A stretch of DNA of 64,000 nt from Rhizobium sp. BK316 (GTDB lineage Bacteria; Pseudomonadota; Alphaproteobacteria; Rhizobiales; Rhizobiaceae), in assembly GCF_014193695.1 (NCBI RefSeq), contig NZ_JACHZR010000002.1:310001-374000 (forward strand), given 5' to 3'. Of the stretch, positions 26,394-36,959 are shown piece by piece; positions within the stretch are counted from its first letter, which is position 1; each line of letters starts with the position of its first letter. The position numbers were made by a program, and so were the translations under genes. Under the pieces are notes generated by a model. That model saw only the letters and a list, made by a program, of their open reading frames with translations, did not search any database and was not told the DNA's origin.

Positions 26394-29120
26394 CTACTTC
26401 ATCTTCTTTTTAAGGTCGTAAAGCGCATCGAGCGCCTCGCGCGGTGTCATGTCGTCGAGGCTCATTGTCCTCAGCGCCTCCTCCACCTTGGAAGGCCCGC
26501 GTGGTGTCTCTTCGCGGCGCACGGCCACCTGGAAGAGCGGCAGGTCATCGATCAACTGGCTCGTCGGATTCTTGCGATCGGCATCTTCAAGGCGCGTCAA
26601 TACATCGCGTGCTCTGGCCACGACCGAAGCCGGCAGGCCGGCAAGCCGCGCGACCTGAATGCCGTAGGACCGGTCGGCCGCACCTGGACCGACTTCATGC
26701 AGGAAGATGACGTCGCCGTCCCATTCCTTCACCCGCATTGTTGCGTTCGATAGCCGGGCAAGTTTTTCAGAGAGCACCGTCAGCTCGTGGAAATGCGTGG
26801 CAAAGAGCCCACGGCAGCGGTTGGCTTCGTGCAGATGCTCGACGGCGGCCCAGGCGATGGAAAGGCCGTCGAAGGTCGCAGTACCGCGGCCGATCTCGTC
26901 GAGAATGACCAGGGAACGATCGGTTGCCTGGTTGAGGATTGCAGCCGTCTCGACCATTTCCACCATGAAGGTGGAACGCCCGCGCGCCAGATCGTCGGAT
27001 GCGCCGACGCGCGAAAACAGCCGGTCGACGATGCCGATATGCGCTGACGTTGCCGGCACGAAGGAACCCATCTGGGCGAGAATCGAGATCAGCGCGTTCT
27101 GCCGCAGGAAGGTGGACTTACCGCCCATATTCGGGCCGGTCAGCAGCCAGATGGCGCCATCCTTGCCGTCGGAGACAGGCGACAGATCGCAGTTATTGGC
27201 GACGAAAGGGCCGATGGACTGACGCCGCAGGGCCTGTTCGACAACAGGGTGGCGCCCGCCCTCGATGGCAAACATCTTCGATCCGTCGACCAGTGGCCGG
27301 CAATAGGCCTGCTCTTCGGCAAGCAATGCCAGACCTGCCGCAACATCGATAACGGCCAGCGCCCGGGCACCGACTTTGATCGCTTCCGCTTCGGCGACAG
27401 TCGCTTCGGTCATCCGATCGAAGGCTTCAAGCTCGATCTGCAGTGCGCGGTCGGCGGCATTGGCGATGCGGCTCTCGAGATCGGCCAGCTCCGTCGTCGT
27501 GAAGCGCATGGCATTCGCCATCGTCTGACGATGGATGAAGCGGGCCTTCGCCTCTGATGTATCTGTCATCGGTCCGGCATTGCCGGCAGTGACCTCGATG
27601 AAGTAACCGAGGATATTGTTGTGCTTGATCTTCAGCGACTTGATGCCGGTCTCGTCGGCATATTGCAGCTGCAGGCCGGCAATGACCCGGCGCGACTGGT
27701 CGCGCAGCGCCCGAACCTCGTCGAGGTCGGCATTCGCGCCGTCGCGCAGGAAGCCGCCATCGCGTTTCAGGAGCGGCAGTTCCTCGGCGAGGTTTTCCGC
27801 GAGCAAGGTTTCGAGGCCTGATGGCAGTGCCTGCAGCCCCTTGCGCGCCCGCTCCAATTCTTCCGGCAGCATCGCGCTTCCCAGTAAACCGGCGATATGC
27901 GCGGCAGCGCCGAGCCCCTGACGAATGGCCCAGAGATCGCGGGGGCCGCCGCGGTCGAGTGCCAGGCGGGAGAGCGCTCGCGGCATATCGGGCACATGTT
28001 TCAGCGCATCGCGCAGCTCGCCGCAGAGCGACGGTTCCTGCATCAGGAAGCCGATCGAATCAAGCCGCTCATTGACGCGGATGGGATCTGTCAGCGGCGA
28101 CATCAGCCGTTCGGCCAGCAGCCGCGCTCCGCCGCCGGTGGTCGTCCGGTCGATCGCCTTGAGCAGCGCGCCGTTGCGATCGCCGGACAGCGTGCGCACA
28201 AGCTCGAGATTGGCGCGCGTGGCCGGATCGATGAACAGCGTCGAAGCGCCGCTCTCCCGTTCCGGCCGTCCGAGCGGCGGCCGCTCGGCGATCTGCGTCT
28301 TCTCGACATACGCGACGGCAGCTGCGGCTGCGGCAAGCTCGGCGCGCGAAAAACTGCCGAAGCCATCAAGCGTCGAAACATCGAAATAGCGCGCTATGCG
28401 GGTCTCCGCCGTCGCGCTGTCGAAAAGCACAGCCGGCTGTGGAACGGCCGTGCGGCCGAGCACGTCGAAGACCGATTTCAGCTCGCCGTCATAAAAGATC
28501 GTATCCGGCACGATGAGTTCGCGCGGATCGATACGCAGGATATCGGCAAGCAGCCGCGAAGCATCCGTCTCCGCCACCCGGAAAACGCCGGTGGAAATAT
28601 CGATCCAGGCGAGCGCCAGCACAGGCTCGGAAGAGCCGCGAATGCGCGACAGCGTCATCAGATAATTCGATTCCGAGGGAGAAAGCAGCTTCTCCTCGGT
28701 AATGGTGCCTGGTGTGACCAAGCGAATGACGTCGCGCTTGACGACCGATTTCGAGCCGCGCTTCTTGGCTTCCGCCGGGTCTTCCACCTGCTCGCAGACA
28801 GCAACGCGAAAGCCGAGCGCGATCAGTTTCTGCAGGTAATCGTCGGCCGCATGCACAGGCACGCCGCACATCGCAATGTCCTGCCCCATATGCTGGCCGC
28901 GCTTGGTCAGCGTGATTCCGAGCGCGCGCGAAGCCTCGAGCGCATCCTCGAAGAACAGCTCGTAAAAATCGCCCATGCGATAGAAGAGCAGCGAATCCGG
29001 ATTATTCGCCTTGATCTCTATATACTGTTCCATCATCGGCGTCGCCGAGGCGCGGCTTTCCTCAGTCGCAAGCTCGGCTGCCGAGAAGGCTTCGTTTCTG
29101 CTGTCTATTCGTGCGTTCAC
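26394..29120 (-). CDS. mutS: DNA mismatch repair protein MutS
   Basis: Mismatch-recognition ATPase. The 908-aa protein has the mismatch-binding F-x-E motif in the N-terminal region ([12 protein letters not shown]), connector and lever domains, then Walker [14 protein letters not shown] and Walker [19 protein letters not shown]-terminal ATPase/HTH part with [12 protein letters not shown] follows. The length is slightly above E. coli (853 aa). It is divergent from tme, and a minus-strand TTGTCA near 29184 may belong to its promoter. Confidence 0.98.
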   Translation of the reverse strand: MNARIDSRNEAFSAAELATEESRASATPMMEQYIEIKANNPDSLLFYRMGDFYELFFEDALEASRALGITLTKRGQHMGQDIAMCGVPVHAADDYLQKLIALGFRVAVCEQVEDPAEAKKRGSKSVVKRDVIRLVTPGTITEEKLLSPSESNYLMTLSRIRGSSEPVLALAWIDISTGVFRVAETDASRLLADILRIDPRELIVPDTIFYDGELKSVFDVLGRTAVPQPAVLFDSATAETRIARYFDVSTLDGFGSFSRAELAAAAAAVAYVEKTQIAERPPLGRPERESGASTLFIDPATRANLELVRTLSGDRNGALLKAIDRTTTGGGARLLAERLMSPLTDPIRVNERLDSIGFLMQEPSLCGELRDALKHVPDMPRALSRLALDRGGPRDLWAIRQGLGAAAHIAGLLGSAMLPEELERARKGLQALPSGLETLLAENLAEELPLLKRDGGFLRDGANADLDEVRALRDQSRRVIAGLQLQYADETGIKSLKIKHNNILGYFIEVTAGNAGPMTDTSEAKARFIHRQTMANAMRFTTTELADLESRIANAADRALQIELEAFDRMTEATVAEAEAIKVGARALAVIDVAAGLALLAEEQAYCRPLVDGSKMFAIEGGRHPVVEQALRRQSIGPFVANNCDLSPVSDGKDGAIWLLTGPNMGGKSTFLRQNALISILAQMGSFVPATSAHIGIVDRLFSRVGASDDLARGRSTFMVEMVETAAILNQATDRSLVILDEIGRGTATFDGLSIAWAAVEHLHEANRCRGLFATHFHELTVLSEKLARLSNATMRVKEWDGDVIFLHEVGPGAADRSYGIQVARLAGLPASVVARARDVLTRLEDADRKNPTSQLIDDLPLFQVAVRREETPRGPSKVEEALRTMSLDDMTPREALDALYDLKKKMK

Positions 29121-29203
29121 GGAGGTGCAGTTTTTCCCAAAAAAACAGGTGCCAACCCTATCCGCGCGCCGCTATAGATGACAACAGCAATTGGGAAAGA
29201 GGA

Positions 29204-29224
29204 AAACGTCACCCACAGACGTTT
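29204..29224 (+). other. Hairpin directly before the tme ribosome site
   Basis: AAACGTC (29204-29210) and GACGTTT (29218-29224) form a perfect 7-bp stem with a 7-nt loop. It ends one base before the SD GGAGGAGG of tme. It could stabilise the mRNA or tune translation start. Confidence 0.5.
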
Positions 29225-29233
29225 GGAGGAGGT

Positions 29234-31519
29234 ATGTCCCAGATGAAGAAGAAAGAACGGCCGGTGACCTCTGTTACCGACACGGAAGCGCTTGAGTTTC
29301 ATGCGATGGGTCGGCCAGGCAAGCTGGAGATCAACCCGACCAAGCCGATGGCGACGCAGCGCGACCTCTCGCTGGCCTATTCACCTGGTGTCGCAGTGCC
29401 GGTCAAGGCGATCGCCACCGATCCGGCCACTGCCTATGACTACACGACCCGCGGCAATATGGTTGCCGTCATTTCCAACGGCACGGCCATTCTCGGCCTC
29501 GGCAATCTGGGGGCGCTTGCCTCCAAGCCGGTCATGGAAGGCAAGTCCGTCCTCTTCAAGCGTTTCGCCGATGTCGATTCGATCGACCTTGAAGTCGACA
29601 CGGAAAATGTCGACGAGTTCATCAACTGCGTGCGCTTCCTCGGCCCGTCCTTCGGCGGCATCAATCTGGAGGACATCAAGGCGCCGGACTGTTTCGTCAT
29701 CGAAAGCCGCCTGCGCGAGCTGATGGATATTCCCGTATTCCATGACGACCAGCACGGCACGGCAATCATTGCCGCTGCCGGCCTCATCAATGCGCTGGAG
29801 CTGACAGGCCGCGATCTCAAGACCACCAAGCTCGTCTGCAACGGCGCCGGTGCTGCCGCCATCGCCTGCGTCGAGCTCATCAAGTCGATGGGTTTTGCGC
29901 CTGAGAACATCATCCTTTGCGATACCAAGGGTGTCATCTATCAGGGCCGCACCGAAGGCATGAACCAGTGGAAATCGGCCCATGCGGCAAAGACCGATAC
30001 CCGCACGCTTGAAGAGGCCATGAAGGGTGCGGACGTCGTTCTTGGCCTGTCACAGAAGGGGGCCTTCTCCGAGGAAATGATCCGCTCCATGGCCGACCGG
30101 CCGATCATCTTCGCCATGGCCAATCCCGATCCGGAAATCACGCCAGAGGAAGTTTCCCGCATTCGTGACGATGCCATTATGGCGACCGGTCGTTCGGACT
30201 ACCCGAACCAGGTCAACAACGTGCTGGGCTTTCCGTATATCTTCCGCGGCGCCCTCGACGTCCGCGCCACGACCATCAATGACGCGATGAAGATCGCTGC
30301 CGTGAAGGCGCTCGCAAGCCTCGCCCGTGAGGACGTGCCCGATGATGTCGCGGCCGCCTATCAGGGCAACCGTCCGCGCTTCGGCGCTCAATATATCATC
30401 CCGGTTCCCTTCGATCCGCGCTTGATCTCCGCCATTCCGGCGGCCGTTGCCGAAGCGGCGATCGAAAGTGGCGTCGCCCGCAAGATCATCAGCGATATGG
30501 CCGGCTACAAGCGAGAGCTGTCGGCCCGCCGTGATCCGATCGCCTCCACGCTCGCCAGCCTCTATGAGCGCGTCCGCCGTCATCCGAAACGTGTGGTCTT
30601 CGCCGAGGCCGAAGAGGAACAGGTGCTGCGCGCCGCCCTGTCCTACGCCAACCAGCAGCTCGGCACCGCCATTCTGCTCGGCCGTGAGGATTTGATCCGG
30701 GCGACTGCCGAGCGTGCCGGCATCGATCTCAATCGTCCGGGCCTTGAGATCGTCAACGCCCGTATCTCGACACGGGTCGACGCCTATATCGACTATCTCT
30801 ATGCCCGCCTGCAGCGCAAAGGCTATCTGCACCGCGACGTGCAGCGCCTCATCCATAATGACCGCAACCATTTTGCGGCGACCATGGTGGCGCTTGGCGA
30901 TGCCGACGGCATGGTGACGGGTATTACCCGCAATTATTCGACCGCGCTTGAGGACGTGCGCCGCTGCATCGACCAGAAGCCCGGCCATCGTGTGATCGGC
31001 GTGTCGATCGCGCTTTGCCGCGGCCGTACGGTCTTCGTTGCCGACACCGCGGTTCACGATATGCCGACGGCTGAGGAACTGGCCGATATTGCCGAGGAGG
31101 CCGCCGGCCTCGCGCGCCGCATGGGCTACCAGCCGCGCATCGCAATGCTTGCCTATTCCACCTTCGGCCATCCCTCGGGCGAACGTTCCGAGCGTGTCCG
31201 CGAGGCCGTGAAGATCCTAGACAAGCGCCGCGTCGATTTCGAATATGATGGTGAAATGTCTGCTGACGTGGCTCTGAACCGTAAGGCGATGGAGCAATAT
31301 CCCTTCTGCCGTCTTTCCGGCCCGGCCAACGTCCTCGTCATGCCGGCATTCCACTCGGCATCGATTTCGACGAAGATGCTGCAGGAACTCGGCGGCTCGA
31401 CGGTCATCGGCCCCATCCTCGTCGGCCTCGACAAGGCAGTGCAGATCACCTCGATGGGTGCCAAGGACAGCGATATCGTCAACATGGCTGCGATCGCGGC
31501 CTATGGCGCCGGTTCCTGA
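29234..31519 (+). CDS. tme: NADP-dependent malic enzyme with phosphotransacetylase-like domain
   Basis: Oxidatively decarboxylates malate to pyruvate with NADPH. The 761-aa protein has malic N-terminal ([30 protein letters not shown]) and NAD(P)-binding ([13 protein letters not shown]) domains up to about residue 430. A C-terminal domain of about 320 aa resembles phosphate acetyltransferase ([15 protein letters not shown] onward, [20 protein letters not shown]). The C-terminal domain is normally regulatory in this family, so it should not be read as an active Pta. The start follows a strong GGAGGAGGT; an upstream frame extension is rejected. tme beside olsB and mutS is the known rhizobial order. 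Confidence 0.95.
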   Translation: MSQMKKKERPVTSVTDTEALEFHAMGRPGKLEINPTKPMATQRDLSLAYSPGVAVPVKAIATDPATAYDYTTRGNMVAVISNGTAILGLGNLGALASKPVMEGKSVLFKRFADVDSIDLEVDTENVDEFINCVRFLGPSFGGINLEDIKAPDCFVIESRLRELMDIPVFHDDQHGTAIIAAAGLINALELTGRDLKTTKLVCNGAGAAAIACVELIKSMGFAPENIILCDTKGVIYQGRTEGMNQWKSAHAAKTDTRTLEEAMKGADVVLGLSQKGAFSEEMIRSMADRPIIFAMANPDPEITPEEVSRIRDDAIMATGRSDYPNQVNNVLGFPYIFRGALDVRATTINDAMKIAAVKALASLAREDVPDDVAAAYQGNRPRFGAQYIIPVPFDPRLISAIPAAVAEAAIESGVARKIISDMAGYKRELSARRDPIASTLASLYERVRRHPKRVVFAEAEEEQVLRAALSYANQQLGTAILLGREDLIRATAERAGIDLNRPGLEIVNARISTRVDAYIDYLYARLQRKGYLHRDVQRLIHNDRNHFAATMVALGDADGMVTGITRNYSTALEDVRRCIDQKPGHRVIGVSIALCRGRTVFVADTAVHDMPTAEELADIAEEAAGLARRMGYQPRIAMLAYSTFGHPSGERSERVREAVKILDKRRVDFEYDGEMSADVALNRKAMEQYPFCRLSGPANVLVMPAFHSASISTKMLQELGGSTVIGPILVGLDKAVQITSMGAKDSDIVNMAAIAAYGAGS

Positions 31520-31564
31520 TTGACGGAGAGGGCGGAGCGCGCATCCGGTTCGCCCTCGAATGCT

Positions 31565-32200
31565 CTAGCCCGCAAAGGCAATCAGGTTCTCATCCGGATC
31601 GCGGACGATGAAGGTTCTGGCACCCCAGGGCTCTAGTCTCAATGGCTGATGAAACGGAACATTCTTTGCTGTGTATTCGAGAAACAACGTCTTTACATCA
31701 TCAAGCGTTATCGTCGCTGAAAGGATATCCTTCTCCCGTTGACGAAGCTCCGGATGGAAAGCCGGCAGTTCGACGCGGCGAAGGTTCAGCCTCGCTGCGC
31801 CGCGAGCGACTTGCGCATAGAAGGGCGGTTCGCCGTAGATGAAGGCGATGTCGAAGCCGAGCTTTTGTGAGTAGAAATCGCAGGCGGCCTGGATATTGCT
31901 CACGAAAAGCTGCGGCTGCGCGTCGATGAGCGTCGGTTCGGAGGCGAGTTTCTGTTCCGCTGTTGTACTCATATCGGTGAGTCCTTTTTTCAGCGCCGGC
32001 CAGCTTTCAAATCCCTCTTGCGCCGCCACGAGTTCCTGTGCATCCGCAAGCTTGAACTCAAGCGCGAGGATTTGCTGGTCACTGAGATGACTGTAGCGGG
32101 TAAGCCAATAGCGGATCTCGGCGGCGACAGGATAGTAGCGATCCTGATGCCACCGCTTGAACTGCTTGGCTTTCTTCTTGAGGTTTTCCAGATTCGGCAT
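31565..32200 (-). CDS. VOC-domain protein with an N-terminal helical extension
   Basis: A 211-aa protein in two parts. Residues 1-75 have basic helices and the motif LADAQELVAAQEGFESWPALKKG, a short module also found in front of ankyrin-type and other proteins. Residues 90-211 form a VOC domain (QLFVSNIQAACDFYSQKLGFD, FIVRDPDENLIAFAG). The ATG at 32200 starts MPNLENLKKKAKQFK. The fusion suggests the glyoxalase-like domain is delivered to a partner by the helical module; that is inference. It converges on tme across a stem (31528-31557). Confidence 0.85.
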   Translation of the reverse strand: MPNLENLKKKAKQFKRWHQDRYYPVAAEIRYWLTRYSHLSDQQILALEFKLADAQELVAAQEGFESWPALKKGLTDMSTTAEQKLASEPTLIDAQPQLFVSNIQAACDFYSQKLGFDIAFIYGEPPFYAQVARGAARLNLRRVELPAFHPELRQREKDILSATITLDDVKTLFLEYTAKNVPFHQPLRLEPWGARTFIVRDPDENLIAFAG

Positions 32201-32326
32201 GGCGCAAGGTTTTGATCTTGTAGGCGGGCATAGCCCAGCCGGCACCATTGCCGATGCGCCCTACTGAAAACGCCATAAGAGAATGAATGGATCGCTGTTG
32301 GCCGTCAAGCGACGGCTATGCTGCGA

Positions 32327-33202
32327 TTAGCTGGCGAAACGGCCCGCGTCTGCGCCGTAATAGTTCAAATAGCGATCGGAAATGCTGGATATCGGCAGCA
32401 CGATCAGCACGTCGGTCGTGTTGAAGGCCTGGTCGACCACTGCGCTGGAACCAACCATGGCGCCGAGGCGCAGGTAACCCTTGATCAGCGGCGGCAGCGC
32501 CATCAATGCCCTTTTCGGATTGACGCCTTCAGCCGGCATCAGGTCCATATCGCGTGCCAGATGCGGCAGTGCGCCAACGGCCCATTCATCCTTGGCAAGC
32601 ACATTGTGATAAAGGAACGAAAGAGCCAGCGCGTGGCTTTCCGGGTGAACCCCCGGGAAGGAGGCGCAGCCGAACATGGCGCTCATGCCATGCTTCAGCG
32701 CATAAGCCCAGTTGCCCTGCCAGAGCAGTTCGACCGTGCGTTTGGTGCGGTATTCCGGCAGCACGCAGGAGCGCCCGAGTTCCATGAAGCGCTTGTCGGG
32801 ATGACGGGCAATCAGTTCGTCGATCGCAAATTCGGAAGCCGAGTAAAAACCGCCATTGGCCATGGCGATTTCCTGCCTGAGCAGGCGGTAGGTACCGACG
32901 ATCTGGTCTTCGGCATCGCCATCGATCGAGCGGTCGAGAACCAGAAGATGGTCGCAGAAAGCGTCATAGGCATCGAAGTCGCGCTCGCGGCGCATGGCGT
33001 CCGCCGGCAACTGAGCTTTCATCTCCTCGACGAAAACGCGGTAGCGCACGGCCTGTGCGGCATCGATTTCGCGTGCACTGCGGGCAAGGCGGGTCTCGAG
33101 GTTGCCGATGCGGCCGAGAACATCGTGTTCCTTCGGGGCGGCAGCCGTCGACGGCCGGGAGGCCTCGGCGGTAGCGTCACAATTGAGGATGTCAACAGAC
33201 AT
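32327..33202 (-). CDS. olsB: Ornithine-acyl-ACP N-acyltransferase OlsB
   Basis: First enzyme of ornithine-lipid synthesis: transfers a 3-hydroxyacyl chain from ACP to ornithine, giving lyso-ornithine lipid. The 291-aa protein is a GNAT-related acyltransferase with the family pattern QAVRYRVFVEEM, then DHLLVLD, the catalytic region FMELGRSCVLPEYR and LMALPPLIKGYLRLGA. The first 30 residues are a variable extension. Upstream, a Pho-box-like site (33251-33268) implies induction by phosphate limitation, as known for olsB in Sinorhizobium. Its product would feed OlsA at 15.5-16.3 kb. Confidence 0.92.
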   Translation of the reverse strand: MSVDILNCDATAEASRPSTAAAPKEHDVLGRIGNLETRLARSAREIDAAQAVRYRVFVEEMKAQLPADAMRRERDFDAYDAFCDHLLVLDRSIDGDAEDQIVGTYRLLRQEIAMANGGFYSASEFAIDELIARHPDKRFMELGRSCVLPEYRTKRTVELLWQGNWAYALKHGMSAMFGCASFPGVHPESHALALSFLYHNVLAKDEWAVGALPHLARDMDLMPAEGVNPKRALMALPPLIKGYLRLGAMVGSSAVVDQAFNTTDVLIVLPISSISDRYLNYYGADAGRFAS

Positions 33203-33250
33203 GGCGATTCTCCCGTTGCCGGCTTATCACACGCCATAAAACACTTATAT

Positions 33251-33268
33251 GCGACAGGAAAGTGACAT
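33251..33268 (-). promoter_or_regulatory. Pho box upstream of olsB
   Basis: The minus strand reads ATGTCAC-TTTC-CTGTCGC, two 7-bp direct repeats matching CTGTCAT/C, separated by 4 bp, the PhoB box layout. It is 49 bp upstream of the olsB start. Each half has one mismatch to the CTGTCAY consensus. Confidence 0.72.
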
Positions 33269-33311
33269 ACCGAATTTTGTGCACGCAAGAAACGTGCCGG
33301 TTTCTCCAGCT

Positions 33312-35543
33312 TCAGCGCGCCTCAGCGCGGCGGGCTGAAAGAGCAACGACCGCCTGTACCTCGGTGAGCAGCCTGACCGGATCTACCGGTTTTACCATGA
33401 CGCGATTGGCGCCGTTGAGCAAGACCTGTCGCCGCGATTCGTCGCTCTTATCCGCAGTCAGAACGATGACCGGAACCGGCTGAAGATCGAGCCGCCGTTC
33501 GTGTCCGCGAAGGCGTCCGAGCATGTCGATACCGTTGCCGCCGGGCATGGAAAGATCGCTGATGATGATGTCGGGTCGATCGTCACCGAGCGCGCTGTCC
33601 AGCAGAGATTCGAAATCCTCGACATGCCGGACCGAATGGCCGCCCTTTTCCAGCATGACACGCACCAGCATGGCGTTGATCGGGTCGTCCTCGCCGAGCA
33701 GGATGGAGAGTCCGTCGCCGGTCGCCGTGCGCTCTGCGACCGAGAGGCCGATGCCCGGTTGGTTGTCGTTCAGCGCGTCGCGCTTTTCCATGCCGCGCAT
33801 GCGCCCGCGCAGGACGTCGATCAGCGACTGTTCGCGCAGCGGTCGGATCAGCCACGCATCGAAGAGGTCGAGCGAATGCGAGTTGCGCTCTTCCGGATTG
33901 ACGAGCAGCACCTTGCGCAGGCCGAGCGCTGCAATCTCCGTGCGATCGGCGATATGCAGCGAAAACTCCTCGGACATGCGGTGGTCGACGATGATATCGG
34001 TCGGCCGGTCGCCGCTACGGGCAAGCGACAGCAGGCTTTCGCGCGCCGCCTCGCCGCCGGCGACCAGATGGCAGCGCCCCCCGAGCGTCGTGATCGTCTC
34101 GGCGATCGCCGTGCGAGCCGCACCCGCCGGGGCAAGCAGCACGATACTATTTCCTGCCAGCAATGTATTCCGGCTCGTGGTATCTTCCTCGGAGAGCTCG
34201 GCCGGGAAGCGGATGGTGAACTGGCTGCCCTTGCCCCTTTCGCTTGCAACTGCCAGCGAACCGCCGAACTCGCGCAGGATGCGGGCGGAGATCGCAAGGC
34301 CGAGGCCCGTGCCATTGCTCTTCTGGACAAGGCTGCCGCCCTGCTCGAATTCACCGAATATGCGCGCCTGCTCCTCCGCGGTCATACCGGGTCCGGTATC
34401 GGTCACCGATATCAGCAATTCGTTGGCCGCTCTTGAGACACGGATGAAGACGCCGCCGGCCTGCGTGAACTTCACCGCATTGCCGATGACGTTGAAAAGC
34501 ACCTGCCGCAGGCGCGCCGGATCGAAGCTCATCAGCTCCGGCACGTCGGAAGAGACGGTCGCACCGATTTCGATGCCTTTCTCATGAGCGCGATGAGCCA
34601 GCATCTCCACAACGCTCTCGACGAGTTTACGCAAGGATTCCGATCGTGGGCGGAGTTGGAAACGGCCGACCTCAATGGTCGAGAAGTCGAGCAGATCCTC
34701 GACGAGCTGGGTCAACGCATGGCCGGACTGACGGATACTGGCGAGATAATTCTGCTGTTCCTGCGTCAGCTTCGTTTCGGAAATCAGATGTGCCATGCCG
34801 AGAATGCCTGATAGAGGCGTGCGGATTTCATGGCTGACGGTGGCGAGCAGCCGCGATTTGGCGGCGCTGTTATATTCGGCCTTCTGCCGGGCTTCCTCGC
34901 GGCCTTCGGCGGCAAGCCGCTCTTCGGTCACATCGCGCGCGATGCTCTGCAGAAGCAGGCGCCCGTTTGCCGGGTCGCGGGTCACGACATCGCGCCAGAG
35001 AAAGATGCGCTGGCCGGCCGGAGTGGAAATCTCCACGTCGTAACGATGCGGCAGCGGGCCGGGGCGGAAGGCAAGGCCGATCTCTTCGCAGGTCTGGCCT
35101 TCGGGTTTTGCGCGCCCCGTGAGGCGGCGGAACGTCTCGTTGGCGCCAATGATGCGCCGGTCCATCATGCGGGTGACGACGATATCGTCGAGCACGTCAT
35201 GGACCATGCCGAGCAGGCCGGTCGCATCGACGTGTTCCGGCGTCTCCGGGCCGCGGCCGCCGGACCTGTTTCCGGTCCTGAAAAGAAGAGCAAGATAACC
35301 TGCAATGGCAGCAATCAGGATGAGGCCGAGGCCAGCCATGAGCGGACCGCCCCAGTGGGAAAGCAGCAGCAGCAGGATCGCCGAAAGAAGACCCGATCCG
35401 CCGAGCCAGTGGAAGATCAATGGATGCCGGGAGCGAAGAAGAGCCGGCGACAATTCACCCGCCGTGCGGCCCTGATAGGCCCTATCGGCGGCTCCGCCGA
35501 ATGCGGCGGACAATCGTTCCTGTAGCTGCGCCATACTCTGCAT
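33312..35543 (-). CDS. Hybrid sensor histidine kinase with receiver domain
   Basis: A 743-aa membrane kinase. Two hydrophobic helices lie at about residues 47-62 and 65-88. A PAS domain follows (about 105-205), then a HisKA domain with phospho-acceptor H238 in LLATVSHEIRTPLSG. The HATPase_c domain has VIGNAVKFT, DTGPGM and GTGLGLAI. A degenerate receiver-like region (about 460-590) precedes a complete C-terminal receiver with acceptor Asp663 in IIISDLSMPGGNG. The input signal is unknown; there is no periplasmic loop of any size, so it likely senses a cytosolic or membrane cue. No cognate response regulator is adjacent. Confidence 0.93.
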   Translation of the reverse strand: MQSMAQLQERLSAAFGGAADRAYQGRTAGELSPALLRSRHPLIFHWLGGSGLLSAILLLLLSHWGGPLMAGLGLILIAAIAGYLALLFRTGNRSGGRGPETPEHVDATGLLGMVHDVLDDIVVTRMMDRRIIGANETFRRLTGRAKPEGQTCEEIGLAFRPGPLPHRYDVEISTPAGQRIFLWRDVVTRDPANGRLLLQSIARDVTEERLAAEGREEARQKAEYNSAAKSRLLATVSHEIRTPLSGILGMAHLISETKLTQEQQNYLASIRQSGHALTQLVEDLLDFSTIEVGRFQLRPRSESLRKLVESVVEMLAHRAHEKGIEIGATVSSDVPELMSFDPARLRQVLFNVIGNAVKFTQAGGVFIRVSRAANELLISVTDTGPGMTAEEQARIFGEFEQGGSLVQKSNGTGLGLAISARILREFGGSLAVASERGKGSQFTIRFPAELSEEDTTSRNTLLAGNSIVLLAPAGAARTAIAETITTLGGRCHLVAGGEAARESLLSLARSGDRPTDIIVDHRMSEEFSLHIADRTEIAALGLRKVLLVNPEERNSHSLDLFDAWLIRPLREQSLIDVLRGRMRGMEKRDALNDNQPGIGLSVAERTATGDGLSILLGEDDPINAMLVRVMLEKGGHSVRHVEDFESLLDSALGDDRPDIIISDLSMPGGNGIDMLGRLRGHERRLDLQPVPVIVLTADKSDESRRQVLLNGANRVMVKPVDPVRLLTEVQAVVALSARRAEAR

Positions 35544-35598
35544 GCAATACAGCTAACATATCGCCCGTTCCGAATGTTTTCAGGAATCCGCTAAAAAT

Positions 35599-36105
35599 TT
35601 AGCGATCCGCCTTTTTCGGCTTTTGCAGCATCTCGTCGAGGATGACGCAGCCGGCGCCGACGGTGATGAAGCTGTCGGCCAGATTGAAGACGGCGAAGGA
35701 CCAGGTTTCCGTATGGAAGAGAATGTAGTCGATCACATGCCCATAGGCGAAACGGTCGATGAGATTGCCGATCGCCCCCGCGATGATGAGCGCATAGCCA
35801 AGATGCGCCAGCCAGCGATCCTTGGACGTGCGATGCCAGAGATAAAGCACGAAGGCGACGATGATCAGGCGCATGCCGACGATGAACCAGCCATCCATGC
35901 CCGACAGCATCGAGAAGGCGACGCCGAGATTATAGGTGCGGTAGAGCGCCAGCATCGGAATGACGGGCACGGCTTCCTGCAGCGGCAGGTAGAGGTCGAC
36001 GGCAATCTTGATGATCTGGTCGAGGAGAACGGCGACCAAGATGAAGATCAGGATTGGCAGGGGTCGCGAGAAGAGCGCCGGGCGCACGGTCGTCTGGTCG
36101 GTCAT
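35599..36105 (-). CDS. lspA: Lipoprotein signal peptidase (signal peptidase II)
   Basis: Inner-membrane aspartyl protease that cleaves prolipoprotein signal peptides. The 168-aa protein has four hydrophobic helices and both catalytic aspartates, in [16 protein letters not shown] and [13 protein letters not shown]. It overlaps the upstream SpoU-type methyltransferase gene by 4 bp. lnt in the same window acts in the same lipoprotein pathway. Confidence 0.97.
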   Translation of the reverse strand: MTDQTTVRPALFSRPLPILIFILVAVLLDQIIKIAVDLYLPLQEAVPVIPMLALYRTYNLGVAFSMLSGMDGWFIVGMRLIIVAFVLYLWHRTSKDRWLAHLGYALIIAGAIGNLIDRFAYGHVIDYILFHTETWSFAVFNLADSFITVGAGCVILDEMLQKPKKADR

Positions 36106-36959
36106 TTGCCCTCGGACAGTGAGAGGAGATGGCGGCGTGCCTCGAAAAGCATGACGGCGGTGGCAACGGCCAGATTGAGGGAATCGGCGCGGCCCTGCTG
36201 CGGAATGCGGGCAAGCGCATCCGCCTCCCTGGCGAGCTGATCCGGCAGGCCGGATTGTTCGTTGCCCATCAGCAGTACGACCGGCTTCTTCGTGTAATCA
36301 ATCGTGCGGTAGTCGACCGAGCCGGCAAGGTGGGTCGCAACGACCGAGACGCCGGCCTGTCTCTTCCAGGCGATGAATTCCTCTGCGGTCGCGTGAGCGA
36401 CCGGAACGGCGAAAACCGAGCCCATCGTGGCGCGCACCGTTTCCAGAGAGAAAGGATCGGTCGTCTCGCCGACAAGGATGACGCCGGACGCACCGGCCGC
36501 ATCGGCGGTGCGGATGATCGTTCCGAGATTGCCGGGATCGCGCACGCGGTCGAGAGCCACCCAGGTCTCGCCTTCCTTCGGCCGGATATGCTTCAGCGCC
36601 CTCCAGCGGTTTTCGAAGATACCGACCACCATCTGCGGATTGTCGCGCCGGGTGATCGAGGAGAGCACCTTTTCGCTGACTTCGAGCACGAGGCCGCCGG
36701 AAGCCACCGTCTTTGCTGCCATCTGCTCGACCAGCGGCTTGCCTTTTGCCGCCTTCGCATAGACGAGGGTGCGGATGGTCCAGCCAAGTTCGATCGCATC
36801 GATGACAAGCTTCAGGCCTTCGGCCATGAAGGTGCCGCTCTCCTCGCGCGACTTCTTGTTGGTCAGCGCCTTGATATCCTTGATAACAGGATTGGCAAGC
36901 GAGGTGACTTCCTTCACTTGCCCGACCTTGCGGGGGCCGCGATCGTGGAATTCGTTCAT
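36102..36959 (-). CDS. SpoU/TrmH family RNA methyltransferase
   Basis: A 285-aa SPOUT methyltransferase acting on rRNA or tRNA 2'-O-ribose. The N-terminal substrate-binding part begins with [14 protein letters not shown] and [14 protein letters not shown]. The C-terminal knotted domain has [33 protein letters not shown] and [11 protein letters not shown], the three SpoU motifs, then a Ser/Asn-rich end [15 protein letters not shown]. The exact target nucleotide is not identifiable. It overlaps both rlmI-like and lspA by 4 bp, forming a three-gene unit. Confidence 0.93.
   Translation of the reverse strand: MNEFHDRGPRKVGQVKEVTSLANPVIKDIKALTNKKSREESGTFMAEGLKLVIDAIELGWTIRTLVYAKAAKGKPLVEQMAAKTVASGGLVLEVSEKVLSSITRRDNPQMVVGIFENRWRALKHIRPKEGETWVALDRVRDPGNLGTIIRTADAAGASGVILVGETTDPFSLETVRATMGSVFAVPVAHATAEEFIAWKRQAGVSVVATHLAGSVDYRTIDYTKKPVVLLMGNEQSGLPDQLAREADALARIPQQGRADSLNLAVATAVMLFEARRHLLSLSEGK

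Noticed and set aside
27897-29177. 426-aa open frame antisense to mutS
   Set aside because: Overlaps mutS entirely, with unusual composition and no recognisable domain. Shadow of the real gene.
31528-31557. Stem GAGGGCG/CGCCCTC between tme and the VOC gene as an intrinsic terminator
   Set aside because: The loop is 16 nt and there is no T tract on either side, so a terminator call is too weak.
31565-32200. Bleomycin-resistance determinant
   Set aside because: VOC similarity alone does not indicate resistance. No context supports it.
32301-32316. Hairpin GCCGTC-AAGC-GACGGC after olsB as terminator
   Set aside because: Only a 6-bp stem and no T run follow.
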